Source of the DNA: Leifsonia shinshuensis
Lineage (GTDB): Bacteria > Actinomycetota > Actinomycetes > Actinomycetales > Microbacteriaceae
NCBI RefSeq assembly: GCF_022606355.1
Contig: NZ_JAHHZQ010000001.1
Span: 806,001-870,000 of the forward strand
Direction: 5' to 3'
Length of the DNA: 64,000 nt
In this document: positions 56,478 to 64,000 of the stretch, piece by piece
Position numbering within the stretch: the first letter of the stretch is position 1
How the letters are laid out: every line of letters starts with the position of its first letter
Position numbers and translations under genes: made by a program
The notes under the pieces: generated by a model
Seen by the model: the letters and a program-made list of their open reading frames with translations, nothing else
Told to the model about the DNA's origin: nothing
The model's database searches: none

Positions 56478-58220
56478 TCAGTAATACGGCGGGTAGTCGG
56501 CCGGGCTCGACGTCGAAGGCTTCACCCGGTAGGTCTTCAGCACCTGGCTCATGATCGTGTGGAACAGCGGAGCGGCGGCTGCCGACGAAGTAATGGTAGT
56601 CGGGAACCCGAGGTTGACCGAAACGACGTACTGCGGGTCGTCGACCGGCGCGACGCCCATGACCGACACGTAGTACGACGGCAGGTAGCCGCCCTTGCCG
56701 TCCGCCTGCTGGGCCGTTCCGGTCTTCGCCGCGACGCGGTAGCCGGGGATCTGCAGCTGTTTCGCGAGCTCGCCCTTGGTGGTCACCGACTCCATCATCC
56801 CGAGCGTGGTGTTGGCGGCGCTCGGCGAGACGACGCTCACCGGCGTGGGCTTCGGGGTACCGGTCACGGTGCCGTCGGCCTGCTTGCATCCCTCGACCAT
56901 GGTCAGCGGGATGCGGGTGCCGCCGTTGGCGAGCGCCTGGTACGCGCTCACCATCTGCAGCTGGGTCGCCGAGACGCCCTGGCCGAACATGGTCGCGTAC
57001 TTGGTCTGGTCGTCCCAGTCCTTGACGGGGTTCAGCTGGCCGGAGGACTCGTTGGGGTACGGGAGCCCGGTCTGCTCGCCGATCCCGAACTTCTTGAGGT
57101 AGTCGTACCTGGTCTGGTCGGTCAGTCGCTGGCCGAGCTGGGACATGCCGGTGTTCGACGACATCATCAGAACGCCGGTCAACGTCAGCCGGAGCGGCGC
57201 GTGGTAGCCCGAGTCGTGGAGGTCGGCGCCCTTGCCGGACTTCCATTCGTAGGGCGCGAGGACCTGGGTCGTGGGGTTCGCCTTGCCCTGGTCGATGAGC
57301 ATGGCCGCGGTGAGCGCCTTGAACGTCGACCCCGGCTCGCGCGGGTCGGTGAAGGTCTGGAGCCGCCAGTACGACGGATCCGTCGCGTCGATGTTGTTCG
57401 GGTCGAGCGCGGGCCATTGGGCGATCGCCTTGACCTTGCCGGTCTTGGCCTCCGCCACCGTCACGTAGCCGAACTTCGACCCGGTCGCGGCGACCTGCTG
57501 GGCCAGCGTCTGCTCGGCGAACCATTGCAGGTCACTGTCGATGGTGAGCTCGAGCGTGCCGCCGTCCTTGGCCTTCTGCTGCACGACCGTGCTGCCGGGG
57601 ATGGCGACGCCGTCGGCCCCGCGCTGATAGGTCTCCTTGCCGTTCTCGCCCGCCAGGCAGGTGTTCTCGCTGTCCTCCAGGCCGCCGTTGCCCGCCTGCG
57701 AGACATAGCCGATCAGATTGCCGGCGACCGCCCCGTTGGGGTAGCTGCGCGCCTGCTTCTTGTCGAAGGTGAGCCACGGGTACGGGAGCTTGGCCAGCTT
57801 GTCGAAGACGGTCACGTCCATCCCGGACTTGATGAGGACGTACTTCGACTTGGGGTTGTCCTTGAGCGCGTCGTCGAACAGCTTCACGACAGCGTCGCCG
57901 CCCTGGCCGGTGATGGCCCCGATCTTCGCTGCGGCCTCGACCATCTTGTCGCGGCCGCCCGCGATCGCGTCGGAAGGGGATGCCTGCGCCGTGTACGTGT
58001 AGATCGTCGTCGCGAGGATCTTGCCGCTCGCGTCCACGATGTCGCCGCGGTTCCCGTAGAGGACCGTCGAGTCCTCCTTGGCGTTCACGGATTTGCGCTG
58101 CAGCTCGTCGGCTCTGACCACCTGGATGTCGACGAGCTTGCCGCCGAGGATGGCGACGAACGCCGCGACGGCGACGACCGTCAGGGCCGTGCGCCGCCGC
58201 AGCATCTTCCTGTTGAGCAT
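56478..58220 (-). CDS. ftsI: Penicillin-binding protein 2 / FtsI septal transpeptidase
   Basis: Class B PBP cross-linking septal peptidoglycan with FtsW. 580 residues: short cytoplasmic start, one TM helix (about 11-30), dimerisation domain with RGDIVDASGKILATTIYTY, and transpeptidase domain with catalytic Ser298 (PGSTFK, SxxK), S354-N356 (SSN) and K499TG. The C-terminus is YPPYY. Two upstream start options (M1, M6). Confidence 0.96.
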   Translation of the reverse strand: MLNRKMLRRRTALTVVAVAAFVAILGGKLVDIQVVRADELQRKSVNAKEDSTVLYGNRGDIVDASGKILATTIYTYTAQASPSDAIAGGRDKMVEAAAKIGAITGQGGDAVVKLFDDALKDNPKSKYVLIKSGMDVTVFDKLAKLPYPWLTFDKKQARSYPNGAVAGNLIGYVSQAGNGGLEDSENTCLAGENGKETYQRGADGVAIPGSTVVQQKAKDGGTLELTIDSDLQWFAEQTLAQQVAATGSKFGYVTVAEAKTGKVKAIAQWPALDPNNIDATDPSYWRLQTFTDPREPGSTFKALTAAMLIDQGKANPTTQVLAPYEWKSGKGADLHDSGYHAPLRLTLTGVLMMSSNTGMSQLGQRLTDQTRYDYLKKFGIGEQTGLPYPNESSGQLNPVKDWDDQTKYATMFGQGVSATQLQMVSAYQALANGGTRIPLTMVEGCKQADGTVTGTPKPTPVSVVSPSAANTTLGMMESVTTKGELAKQLQIPGYRVAAKTGTAQQADGKGGYLPSYYVSVMGVAPVDDPQYVVSVNLGFPTTITSSAAAAPLFHTIMSQVLKTYRVKPSTSSPADYPPYY

Positions 58221-58259
58221 GGAGAGCCTGTCCCGTCCGCTGTCGCGTCAGTGTCCGTG

Positions 58260-58946
58260 TCAGTGCGTCACCGGTGTCGGCAACGCTCCCTGCAACGGTA
58301 CGGACGGCTTCGCGGGACTCGTGGATGCCGCACCCGCGGCTGCGGAACTCCCAGCTTGGCCGGCGGACGCCTGCCCGGCCGCACCCTGTCCGGCCACCAG
58401 CGGCACGCCGTTCAGCTGTGAGTTGGGGACCAGATTGCCCTGGCCTCCCGTCACCGTGCCGGCAGCGCCGTTCGCCGCGACGGGTGCGCCGAGCACCGCT
58501 CCGTCGGAGAGCCGCAGATAGGCGGGGTTGCTGTTGCTGACCATGCCGAGCGCGTTCGCGTTGGCGGCCAGGTTCTGCGGGGACGTCAGCCGGTTGAGGT
58601 CCTCCGAAGCGGCCTGATAGCTGCGCTGCAGCTCGGTCTGCTTGGTCTGCAGCGAGCTGAGCTGGTAGGCCCCCTGCGACACACCGATGCTCAGGAGGAG
58701 CTGCGTCACCACGATCACGAGCAGTGCTGAGACGGCCGTGATCGCGTACAGCGTGCGCGGGCGGGCCCGGCGCTGGCTGCGGGTGGAGACCACCTCGAGG
58801 TGCGTGCGGCGCTCACGTTCCGGCCGCTGCGGCCTGTCGAGAGCCGGCTCCTCGAGCTTGGGCGCGGTCGCGCCGGTGGACGCCGGGACGTGCCAGGTCA
58901 TCGTGGGACGTCTGCGGACGCCCACCCCCAGGTCGTTGCTGCTCAC
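58260..58946 (-). CDS. ftsL: FtsL-like bitopic division protein with extended tail
   Basis: Positioned between rsmH and ftsI as ftsL always is. 228 residues: basic cytoplasmic part, single TM helix about residues 72-94 (LYAITAVSALLVIVVTQLLL), then a coiled-coil-like stretch SSLQTKQTELQRSYQAASEDLNRLTSPQNLAANANALGM. After ~150 it continues with 75 residues of Ala/Gly/Gln/Pro-rich low-complexity sequence. Typical FtsL is nearer 100-130 residues. GTG 58946 overlaps the rsmH stop (GTGA). Homology is by position and architecture. Confidence 0.75.
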   Translation of the reverse strand: MSSNDLGVGVRRRPTMTWHVPASTGATAPKLEEPALDRPQRPERERRTHLEVVSTRSQRRARPRTLYAITAVSALLVIVVTQLLLSIGVSQGAYQLSSLQTKQTELQRSYQAASEDLNRLTSPQNLAANANALGMVSNSNPAYLRLSDGAVLGAPVAANGAAGTVTGGQGNLVPNSQLNGVPLVAGQGAAGQASAGQAGSSAAAGAASTSPAKPSVPLQGALPTPVTH

Positions 58947-59893
58947 GAGCCCCTCCTCACTCGTTCTGCCGCGCGCAAGCGCACGGGTGTGGCCCGCGGG
59001 TTGGCGGCCTTCTCGTCGTCGTCCGCCAGCTCCGCCCCCCGGATCAGGAGCTTCAGCTGCGGCCGGTGCTCCGGCAGCTCGACCGGAAGCCCGGCCGGCG
59101 CGCTGGAGCGCGACCTGGTCTGGAGCTCGCGCTTGACGATGCGGTCCTCCAGCGACTGGTAGGACTCCACGACGATGCGACCTCCCACGTCGAGCGCGTC
59201 GATCGCGGCGGGGATGGCGCGCTCCAGCACCGCGAGCTCCTGGTTCACCTCGATGCGCAGCGCCTGGAACACGCGCTTGGCCGGGTGGCCCTGCCGCTGG
59301 ACGGCGACCGGGGTCGCCTTCTGCAGGATGTCGACCAGCTGGCCCGAGCGCACGATCGGAGCCGACGCGCGCTCCTCGACGATCCGCCGCGCGTAGCGGG
59401 CGGCCAGCTTCTCTTCCCCGTAGTCGCGGAAGATGCGCCGCAGGTCGGCCTCGGAGTACGTGGCCAGCACCACCTCGGCCGTCAGCTCGCTCGTGCCGTC
59501 CATCCGCATGTCGAGCGGCGCGTCCTTCGAGTACGAGAACCCGCGCTCGACGCGGTCGAGCTGCAGGGACGAGACGCCGAGGTCGAACAGCACGCCATCG
59601 ATCCGATCGAAGCCGAGGCCGTCGAGGGCGTCGCGGATGCCGTCGTAGACGGTGTGCACGAGGTGGACGCGGTCGCCGAAGCGCTCCAGGCGGGCGCCGG
59701 CGATCGCGAGGGCTTCCGGGTCGCGGTCCAGTCCGACGAGCACGACGTCGGGGAATCGCTCCAGCACGCCGGCCGAGTGGCCGCCCATGCCGAGCGTCGC
59801 GTCGACGAAGACCGCTCCCGGCTTCGCGAGGGCGGGGCCGAGGAGCTCGATGCAGCGTTCCAGCAGAACGGGGGTGTGGATGTCGTCCGTCAT
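58943..59893 (-). CDS. rsmH: 16S rRNA (cytosine-1402-N4)-methyltransferase
   Basis: Methylates C1402 in the ribosomal P site. 316 residues: HTPVLLERCIELLGPALAKPGAVFVDATLGMGGHSAGVLERFP (SAM site), DGVLFDLGVSSLQLDRVERGFSY, GHPAKRVFQALRIEVNQELAVLERAIPAAID. Formerly MraW; second gene of the dcw cluster. ATG 59893 is chosen over a start at 59935 because conserved sequence begins four residues later. Confidence 0.95.
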   Translation of the reverse strand: MTDDIHTPVLLERCIELLGPALAKPGAVFVDATLGMGGHSAGVLERFPDVVLVGLDRDPEALAIAGARLERFGDRVHLVHTVYDGIRDALDGLGFDRIDGVLFDLGVSSLQLDRVERGFSYSKDAPLDMRMDGTSELTAEVVLATYSEADLRRIFRDYGEEKLAARYARRIVEERASAPIVRSGQLVDILQKATPVAVQRQGHPAKRVFQALRIEVNQELAVLERAIPAAIDALDVGGRIVVESYQSLEDRIVKRELQTRSRSSAPAGLPVELPEHRPQLKLLIRGAELADDDEKAANPRATPVRLRAAERVRRGS

Positions 59894-59999
59894 GTCCGCA
59901 CCCGGGAGGGCCGGCCCCTGGTTCCGGATCCCCATCCATTCCGACCTGCCACCGGGGAAGTGGTGTCAGGGCGTATGGCTGGGAGTCCGGCGCCAGGCG

Positions 60000-60431
60000 C
60001 TAGAACAGTCCCGGGATCACCTCCTCCTCCGTGTTCGCGAATGCTGCCTCCTGCTCGGCGAGGTAGGTCTCCCACGCCGAGGCCGCCCAGATCTCGGCGC
60101 GGCTGCCCGCGCCGATCACGACCAGGTCTCTGTCGAGACCCGCGTACGTCCGCAACGGGGTCGGGATGGTGACCCGGTTCTGCTTGTCGGGCACCTCCGC
60201 GCTCGCCCCCGAGAGGAAGACGCGCAGGTAGTCCCTGGCCTGCTTGCTGGTCACCGGCGCCTGCCGGATCTTCTCGTGGAGGGACTCGAACTCCCGCTGC
60301 GAGAAGACGTAGACGCAGTGCTCCTGGCCGCGGGTCAGAACGAGGCCGGAAGCGAGCTCATCCCGGAATTTGGCCGGCAGGATGATGCGCCCCTTCTCGT
60401 CCAGCTTCGGGGCATAGGTGCCGAGGAACAT
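60000..60431 (-). CDS. mraZ: Transcriptional regulator MraZ
   Basis: DNA-binding regulator of its own dcw operon. 143 residues made of two SpoVT/AbrB-like halves: [26 protein letters not shown] and [44 protein letters not shown]. The conserved MFLG start fixes ATG 60431. Its binding site lies 41-66 bp upstream. 106 bp separate its stop from rsmH. Confidence 0.96.
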   Translation of the reverse strand: MFLGTYAPKLDEKGRIILPAKFRDELASGLVLTRGQEHCVYVFSQREFESLHEKIRQAPVTSKQARDYLRVFLSGASAEVPDKQNRVTIPTPLRTYAGLDRDLVVIGAGSRAEIWAASAWETYLAEQEAAFANTEEEVIPGLF

Positions 60432-60471
60432 CGGTCCCACCCCCACTCTCCCGGCCACGGTTGCGGTGTGC

Positions 60472-60497
60472 CTCCACTTTACTCCACTCTCATCCAC
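60472..60497 (-). promoter_or_regulatory. MraZ-binding repeats upstream of mraZ
   Basis: Three direct GTGGAG/GTGGAT hexamers on the minus strand (60472-60477, 60482-60487, 60492-60497), exactly 10 bp apart. MraZ proteins bind closely spaced direct repeats upstream of their own gene, so this is the probable autoregulatory site of the division cluster. Confidence 0.75.
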
Positions 60498-60622
60498 AAA
60501 GTCAGCAGAAGCGACCGTTTTGCCCCGTTTAGGGGTGAAAGAACCCAGTGAATACACGGAAGAATCCGGTGGAGGGAAATGGAGGGCAATGGCGCCGAAA
60601 GGGAGTGCCGGGCGCACGAAAA

Positions 60623-60646
60623 AGGGCCGATCCGAAGATCGGCCCT
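60623..60646 (-). terminator. Rho-independent terminator after the DUF3040 gene
   Basis: On the minus strand: 10-bp stem, TTCG loop (60633-60636), followed by a TTTTT run, 35 bp past the DUF3040 stop. The UUCG tetraloop plus T-tract is the most canonical terminator in the window; it insulates the dcw operon from upstream transcription. Confidence 0.85.
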
Positions 60647-60680
60647 GAAGTAGGGGTGCGCGGGGAGCGCGGTGGAGGGG

Positions 60681-61061
60681 CTAGCCCTGACCGTCCTGCC
60701 GCTTGTCCCAGCGATCGTTCATGCGGTCCATGAAGCCGGGCTGCCCGCGTGTCGGCTTGCCCGACTTTCCGGCGGCGGCCGCGTCGGGATCGATCGCGAC
60801 GCGTTTGCCTGGCGCGATCGCCAGCAGTACGCCGGCGAACATCACGACGAAACCGAGGATTCCGACGATCGGCAGCTGGACGAAGACGCCGGTCACCAGC
60901 ACGGCGACACCGACGACGGCGACGAGCACACCGAGGACGATCGAGCGATACGCGGGTCGTGCCCGCTTGCCTCCCACCTTGGCGACGAAGTCTGCGTCGT
61001 TCTGGTAGAGACTGCGTTCCATCTCTTCGAGGAGGCGCTGCTCATGTTCTGAAAGCGGCAT
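60681..61061 (-). CDS. DUF3040 membrane protein
   Basis: 126 residues. Conserved opening MPLSEHEQRLLEEMERSLYQNDADFV and two adjacent TM helices (about 44-64 and 66-86) are the DUF3040 signature, an actinobacterial family of unknown function often beside dcw genes. Basic C-terminus with RWDKRQDGQG. ATG 61061 is preceded by GAGGGGGAT at normal spacing; longer upstream frame is rejected. TACAAT (61106-61111, minus) is a good -10. Confidence 0.9.
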   Translation of the reverse strand: MPLSEHEQRLLEEMERSLYQNDADFVAKVGGKRARPAYRSIVLGVLVAVVGVAVLVTGVFVQLPIVGILGFVVMFAGVLLAIAPGKRVAIDPDAAAAGKSGKPTRGQPGFMDRMNDRWDKRQDGQG

Positions 61062-61139
61062 CCGGATCCCCCTCTTTCTAGCGGGTTCTAGGCGTTGTGT
61101 GGCCGATTGTAGCCGCACCACTCTGACTAGGCTATACGT

Positions 61140-62258
61140 GTGTCTGAAAGCATCCGATTCGTCGACCTCATCCAGTCAAGAATCGATGGATTCTTCGATG
61201 CACGTGCATCCATTCTCGTCTCGATCGCCGACGAACTCGCCCCGATCGCGGCTTTTTCGAGGGATTTTCTCAGCGGCGGCAAGCGTTTCCGTGCGCTTTT
61301 CTGCTTCTGGGGGTGGCAGGCGGTGCGCACGACGGGTGACGAGCCCGATGGGGCACCGGTCACCGCGGGCGGCCCGCTCGACGGCGTGGTCTCCGTCGCG
61401 TCGGCCCTCGAGCTGTTCCACGCGGCCGCGCTGGTGCACGACGACCTCATCGACAACTCCGACACGCGCCGCGGAAAGCCGGCGGCCCACCGGCGTTTCG
61501 AGCACCTGCACGAGCAGGAGGGCTGGCAGGGATCCGGCGCCGCGTTCGGCACGGGCGCCGCGACGCTCTTGGGCGACTACCTCCTCATCCTGAGCGACGA
61601 GCTCTTCGACGAAGGGCTCACCCAGACCGTGAGCGCCTCGGCCCGGCGGTCGGCGCGGGCGGAGTTCAACCGGATGCGGCTCGACGTCACCGCCGGTCAG
61701 TACCTCGACATCTTCGAGGAGATCGGCTGGGCGGGCCGGCCCGACGCGGACCAACTGGCCAGGGCCGAACGCGTCATCGTCTACAAGTCGGCCAAATACT
61801 CCATCGAGTCACCCCTCCTGATCGGCGCCAGCCTCGCCGGGGCGACGGTCGGACAGCTCGATTCACTCCGCAGGTTCGGCCTCCCGCTCGGCATCGCGTA
61901 CCAGTTGCGCGACGACCTCCTCGGAGTCTTCGGCGACGCGGAGGTCACCGGCAAGCCGAGCGGGGACGACCTGCGCGAGGGCAAGCGGACCGTGCTGATC
62001 GCCCTCACCCGCCAGGCCGTTCCCGCCGGAGCCAGGGCGGCGCTCGACGAGTTGCTCGGCGACCCCGACCTCACCCCCCAGCAGATCGAGACGCTGCAGA
62101 TGACCATCCGGGAGTCCGGTGCGGTCGAGAAGGTCGAGAAGATGATCGCCGACAACGTCGACCGCGCGATCGAGGCGCTGGAGGGCGCGCAACTGGGTGC
62201 TGGAGCGCGCGCGCAGCTCCGCGAGCTCGCGATCACCGTTACACGACGCTCGTACTGA
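61140..62258 (+). CDS. Polyprenyl diphosphate synthase (geranylgeranyl/farnesyl type)
   Basis: Trans-prenyltransferase building isoprenoid diphosphates from IPP for quinones, carotenoids or envelope lipids. 372 residues: LSGGKRFRALFCFWGWQA, first Asp-rich motif HDDLIDNSDTRRGKPAAHRRF, second YQLRDDLLGVFGD, and KSAKYSIESPLLIGA. Actinobacterial IdsA-like proteins of this size make C15-C20 products. GTG 61140 follows TAGGCT by 6 nt, consistent with a leaderless start. Divergent from DUF3040. Confidence 0.92.
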   Translation: MSESIRFVDLIQSRIDGFFDARASILVSIADELAPIAAFSRDFLSGGKRFRALFCFWGWQAVRTTGDEPDGAPVTAGGPLDGVVSVASALELFHAAALVHDDLIDNSDTRRGKPAAHRRFEHLHEQEGWQGSGAAFGTGAATLLGDYLLILSDELFDEGLTQTVSASARRSARAEFNRMRLDVTAGQYLDIFEEIGWAGRPDADQLARAERVIVYKSAKYSIESPLLIGASLAGATVGQLDSLRRFGLPLGIAYQLRDDLLGVFGDAEVTGKPSGDDLREGKRTVLIALTRQAVPAGARAALDELLGDPDLTPQQIETLQMTIRESGAVEKVEKMIADNVDRAIEALEGAQLGAGARAQLRELAITVTRRSY

Positions 62259-62295
62259 GGTCGGCCCGCCGACCGAGGTCGGCACGCCCTGCCGC

Positions 62296-62637
62296 TCAGG
62301 CCAGGGCTTGGGCGACCCTCCTGACCTCGGCCTTGCGGCCGGCGCGCAACGCTTCGATCGGAGCCGTGCCGAGGCTCTCGTCGTCCGCCAGGAGCCAGTC
62401 GACCGCCTCCTCGTCGTCGAAGCCGTTGTCCGCGAGCACGATGAGGGTGCCGTGGAGCTCGCTGAGGGGTTCGCCGTCGCGGAGGAAGACGGCGGGGACC
62501 TTGACCACTCCGTCGATGCGCTTCGCCGCGAGGTGGCGGTCTTCGATGAGGCGGCGCACCCGGCTGACACCGAGTCCCAGCTGCTCCACAAGGTCGGGGA
62601 TGGTGAGCCACTCGGTGGCCTGGACCTGCTCGTTCAC
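62296..62637 (-). CDS. Rv2175c-family DNA-binding protein
   Basis: 113 residues with an HTH (WLTIPDLVEQLGLGVSRVRRLIEDRHLAAKRIDGVVKVPAVFL) and a helical C-terminal part (LIVLADNGFDDEEAVDWLLADDE). In Mycobacterium the orthologue is a substrate of the adjacent Ser/Thr kinase PknL and lies next to a prenyl synthase, matching the synteny here. The kinase gene is expected just outside the right edge. GTG start at 62637; divergent from the LysM gene. Confidence 0.88.
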   Translation of the reverse strand: MNEQVQATEWLTIPDLVEQLGLGVSRVRRLIEDRHLAAKRIDGVVKVPAVFLRDGEPLSELHGTLIVLADNGFDDEEAVDWLLADDESLGTAPIEALRAGRKAEVRRVAQALA

Positions 62638-62788
62638 AAGGACAAGCGTGCCACGACCACGCTGCCAGCACGAGTCGAAGCAAATGTTACGGTCGTGTTA
62701 ACTGTTGTCACATCAGCCACATTGGTTGACTCCTTACTCAAGGTGTGTCAGCGTGGGAACGGCTATGTCACTCACGGAGGGGTAGACC
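62638..62788. promoter_or_regulatory. Divergent promoter region, Rv2175c-like and LysM genes
   Basis: 151 bp, more A+T-rich around 62680-62745, containing GTTAAC (62697-62702 region) and TTGACT before the LysM gene. No clear paired -35/-10 or operator was assigned. Confidence 0.35.
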
Positions 62789-63916
62789 ATGTCTGCGATC
62801 GAGAGCACGAAGCGTCAGCGGCGACCGCACGGGCGCACCGGCGGAATGCTGGGCACCGTCCCGATCGCCGTCGCCGGCAGCATCGCCGTGACCCTCAACC
62901 TGCTGAGTCCCGCACATGCCGCCACCGACTCCGAGCGCGAACGCGCGCCGGAGAAGAGCGACGCGACAGGTCCGCAGAAGACCGCACGCGACACGATCCG
63001 CGGATCGTTCGGGCACGAGGCCGCGACGGCCTCCGCCGCCGCCACCGACACCGCGGCGGCGCCGGCGACCTACCGCGTGCAGACCGGCGACACGGTCTCG
63101 ACCATCGCCGCCCGATTCGGGCTCTCGACCGCAGCCGTCCTCGCGCTCAACGGGCTCAGCTGGAAGAGCCTGATCTTCCCCGGCCAGGTGCTGGCCCTCG
63201 GCGGGGCGGCGACCCCGGTCCCTGCCCAGGCGCCCGCACCGGCACCCGCTCCGTCTGCGACCTCGTACACGGTCGCCCGCGGCGACACGATCAGCGGGAT
63301 CGCCGCCCGGTTCGGTCTGCGCACCTCCGTCGTCCTCAGCGCCAACGGACTCAGCAGCTCGAGCATCATCTACCCCGGACAGCGCATCGCCATCCCCGGA
63401 GTCGCCGCCGCATCGCTCGACACGCCGAGGGCGGTCGCCGCCCCCGCACCCGTGGTCACTGCGCCGACCCCGGCACCGGCGCCGACGGTGCAGCCGGGGC
63501 AGGTCGTGGCCCTCACCGACGAGATGCGCGCCAACGCCTCCCTGATCATCCGCATCGGCAAGCAGGAGGGCGTGCCGGCCCAGGGCATCGTCGTCGCCCT
63601 CGCAGCGGCGGCCCAGGAGTCGGGCCTGCGCAACGTCCGCTACGGCGACCGCGATTCGCTCGGGCTGTTCCAGCAGCGCCCGAGCACCGGCTGGGGCACT
63701 CCCGACCAGGTGCTCGATCCCACGCGCGCGACCCTCGCGTTCTACGGCGGGGCGAACAACCCCAACAAGGGCCGCACGCGCGGGCTCCTCGACATCCCGA
63801 ACTGGAGAGCGATGAGCGTAACGCAGGCCGCCCAGGCCGTCCAGATCTCGGCATTCCCCGACGCATATGCGAAGTGGGAGACCTCGGCGCGCGCATGGCT
63901 CGCGCAACTCGGGTGA
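62789..63916 (+). CDS. Secreted LysM cell-wall protein with lytic-transglycosylase-like C-terminus
   Basis: 375 residues: basic start and signal peptide (about 20-45, LSPAHA), two LysM domains (YRVQTGDTVSTIAARFGLS...IFPGQVLAL and YTVARGDTISGIAARFGLR...IYPGQRIAI, about 94-138 and 153-197) joined by Pro/Ala-rich linkers, then a C-terminal domain (220-375) with GVPAQGIVVALAAAAQESGLRN, DRDSLGLFQQRPSTGWGTP. The E of AAQESG and GLFQQRPS resemble lysozyme-like wall hydrolases. RBS GGAGGGG lies 6 nt before ATG. Likely peptidoglycan remodelling. Confidence 0.9.
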   Translation: MSAIESTKRQRRPHGRTGGMLGTVPIAVAGSIAVTLNLLSPAHAATDSERERAPEKSDATGPQKTARDTIRGSFGHEAATASAAATDTAAAPATYRVQTGDTVSTIAARFGLSTAAVLALNGLSWKSLIFPGQVLALGGAATPVPAQAPAPAPAPSATSYTVARGDTISGIAARFGLRTSVVLSANGLSSSSIIYPGQRIAIPGVAAASLDTPRAVAAPAPVVTAPTPAPAPTVQPGQVVALTDEMRANASLIIRIGKQEGVPAQGIVVALAAAAQESGLRNVRYGDRDSLGLFQQRPSTGWGTPDQVLDPTRATLAFYGGANNPNKGRTRGLLDIPNWRAMSVTQAAQAVQISAFPDAYAKWETSARAWLAQLG

Positions 63917-64000
63917 CCGGAAGGTCACAGCAGGGTCACGGCCCCGCAGCACACCGGTGTTTTGCAGGGTTCACGCACCCGCTGTTCCCTAGACTCGATC
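63917..64000 (+). promoter_or_regulatory. Right-edge intergenic with possible promoter
   Basis: After the LysM stop, CCTAGACT (TAGACT at 63990-63995) resembles the -10 boxes seen elsewhere, so a plus-strand gene probably starts just beyond the edge. No gene is visible inside the window. Confidence 0.3.

Overview
The window is a high-G+C (roughly 70% by eye) chromosomal stretch of an actinobacterium. Gene content and order (mapB, an AspC type Ic aminotransferase, a trpD / ctaE-qcrCAB / ctaFDC / erpA block, and a full dcw division cluster with divIVA, sepF and a Rv2175c-like gene) fit Actinomycetota. The style of the proteins and a MurE lacking the diaminopimelate signature suggest Microbacteriaceae, perhaps near Leifsonia. 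The family call is an inference from gene content, not a database result.

Layout. 1-8.1 kb: a MerR regulator open to the window edge, a SPOR-like small protein, methionine aminopeptidase, a TetR/MFS efflux pair, polyphosphate glucokinase, a KdpDE two-component system without kdpFABC beside it, a 57-bp near-perfect palindrome, and the RNase P RNA gene on the minus strand. 8.1-16.3 kb: a coiled-coil (degenerate zinc ribbon) protein, a Nif3-like protein, an NCS1-type permease with a ~358-residue disordered N-terminal extension preceded by three tandem 59-bp units, thyA-dfrA, a DUF1345 membrane protein, aspC and a GNAT acetyltransferase. 16.3-19.9 kb: dhaM-dhaL-dhaK (PTS-dependent dihydroxyacetone kinase) directly downstream of trpD. 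20-29.4 kb: the aerobic respiratory module, cytochrome bc1 (qcrCAB) and aa3 oxidase (ctaE, ctaFDC), split by an rRNA methyltransferase gene and an orphan secreted Ig-like protein. 29.5-36.8 kb: erpA, an M20 dipeptidase, DUF3043, RNase HI fused to an NTF2-like domain, pyrD, nrdR flanked on both sides by the same repeat element, hisD and a flavin reductase. 36.9-60.4 kb: a minus-strand block containing dnaE, rluD-type synthase, lspA, divIVA, yggT, sepF, yggS, ftsZ, ftsQ, murC, murG, ftsW, murD, mraY, murF, murE, ftsI, ftsL, rsmH and mraZ. 60.6-64 kb: DUF3040, a polyprenyl diphosphate synthase, a Rv2175c-like DNA-binding protein and a LysM wall protein.

How it works together: mraZ to ftsZ makes the peptidoglycan precursors and the divisome; sepF, yggT and divIVA add septum and pole functions; lspA and polyprenyl synthase serve the envelope; qcr/cta forms the bc1-aa3 chain. 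Many genes begin 6-7 nt after a TAnnnT-like hexamer, consistent with widespread leaderless transcripts. The unusual material is mostly non-coding: palindromes at convergent gene ends, repeat elements around nrdR, tandem promoter-plus-start units before the NCS1 gene, and a 15-bp inverted-repeat element near 9.8 kb. No tRNA, IS element, phage gene or CRISPR array was recognised.
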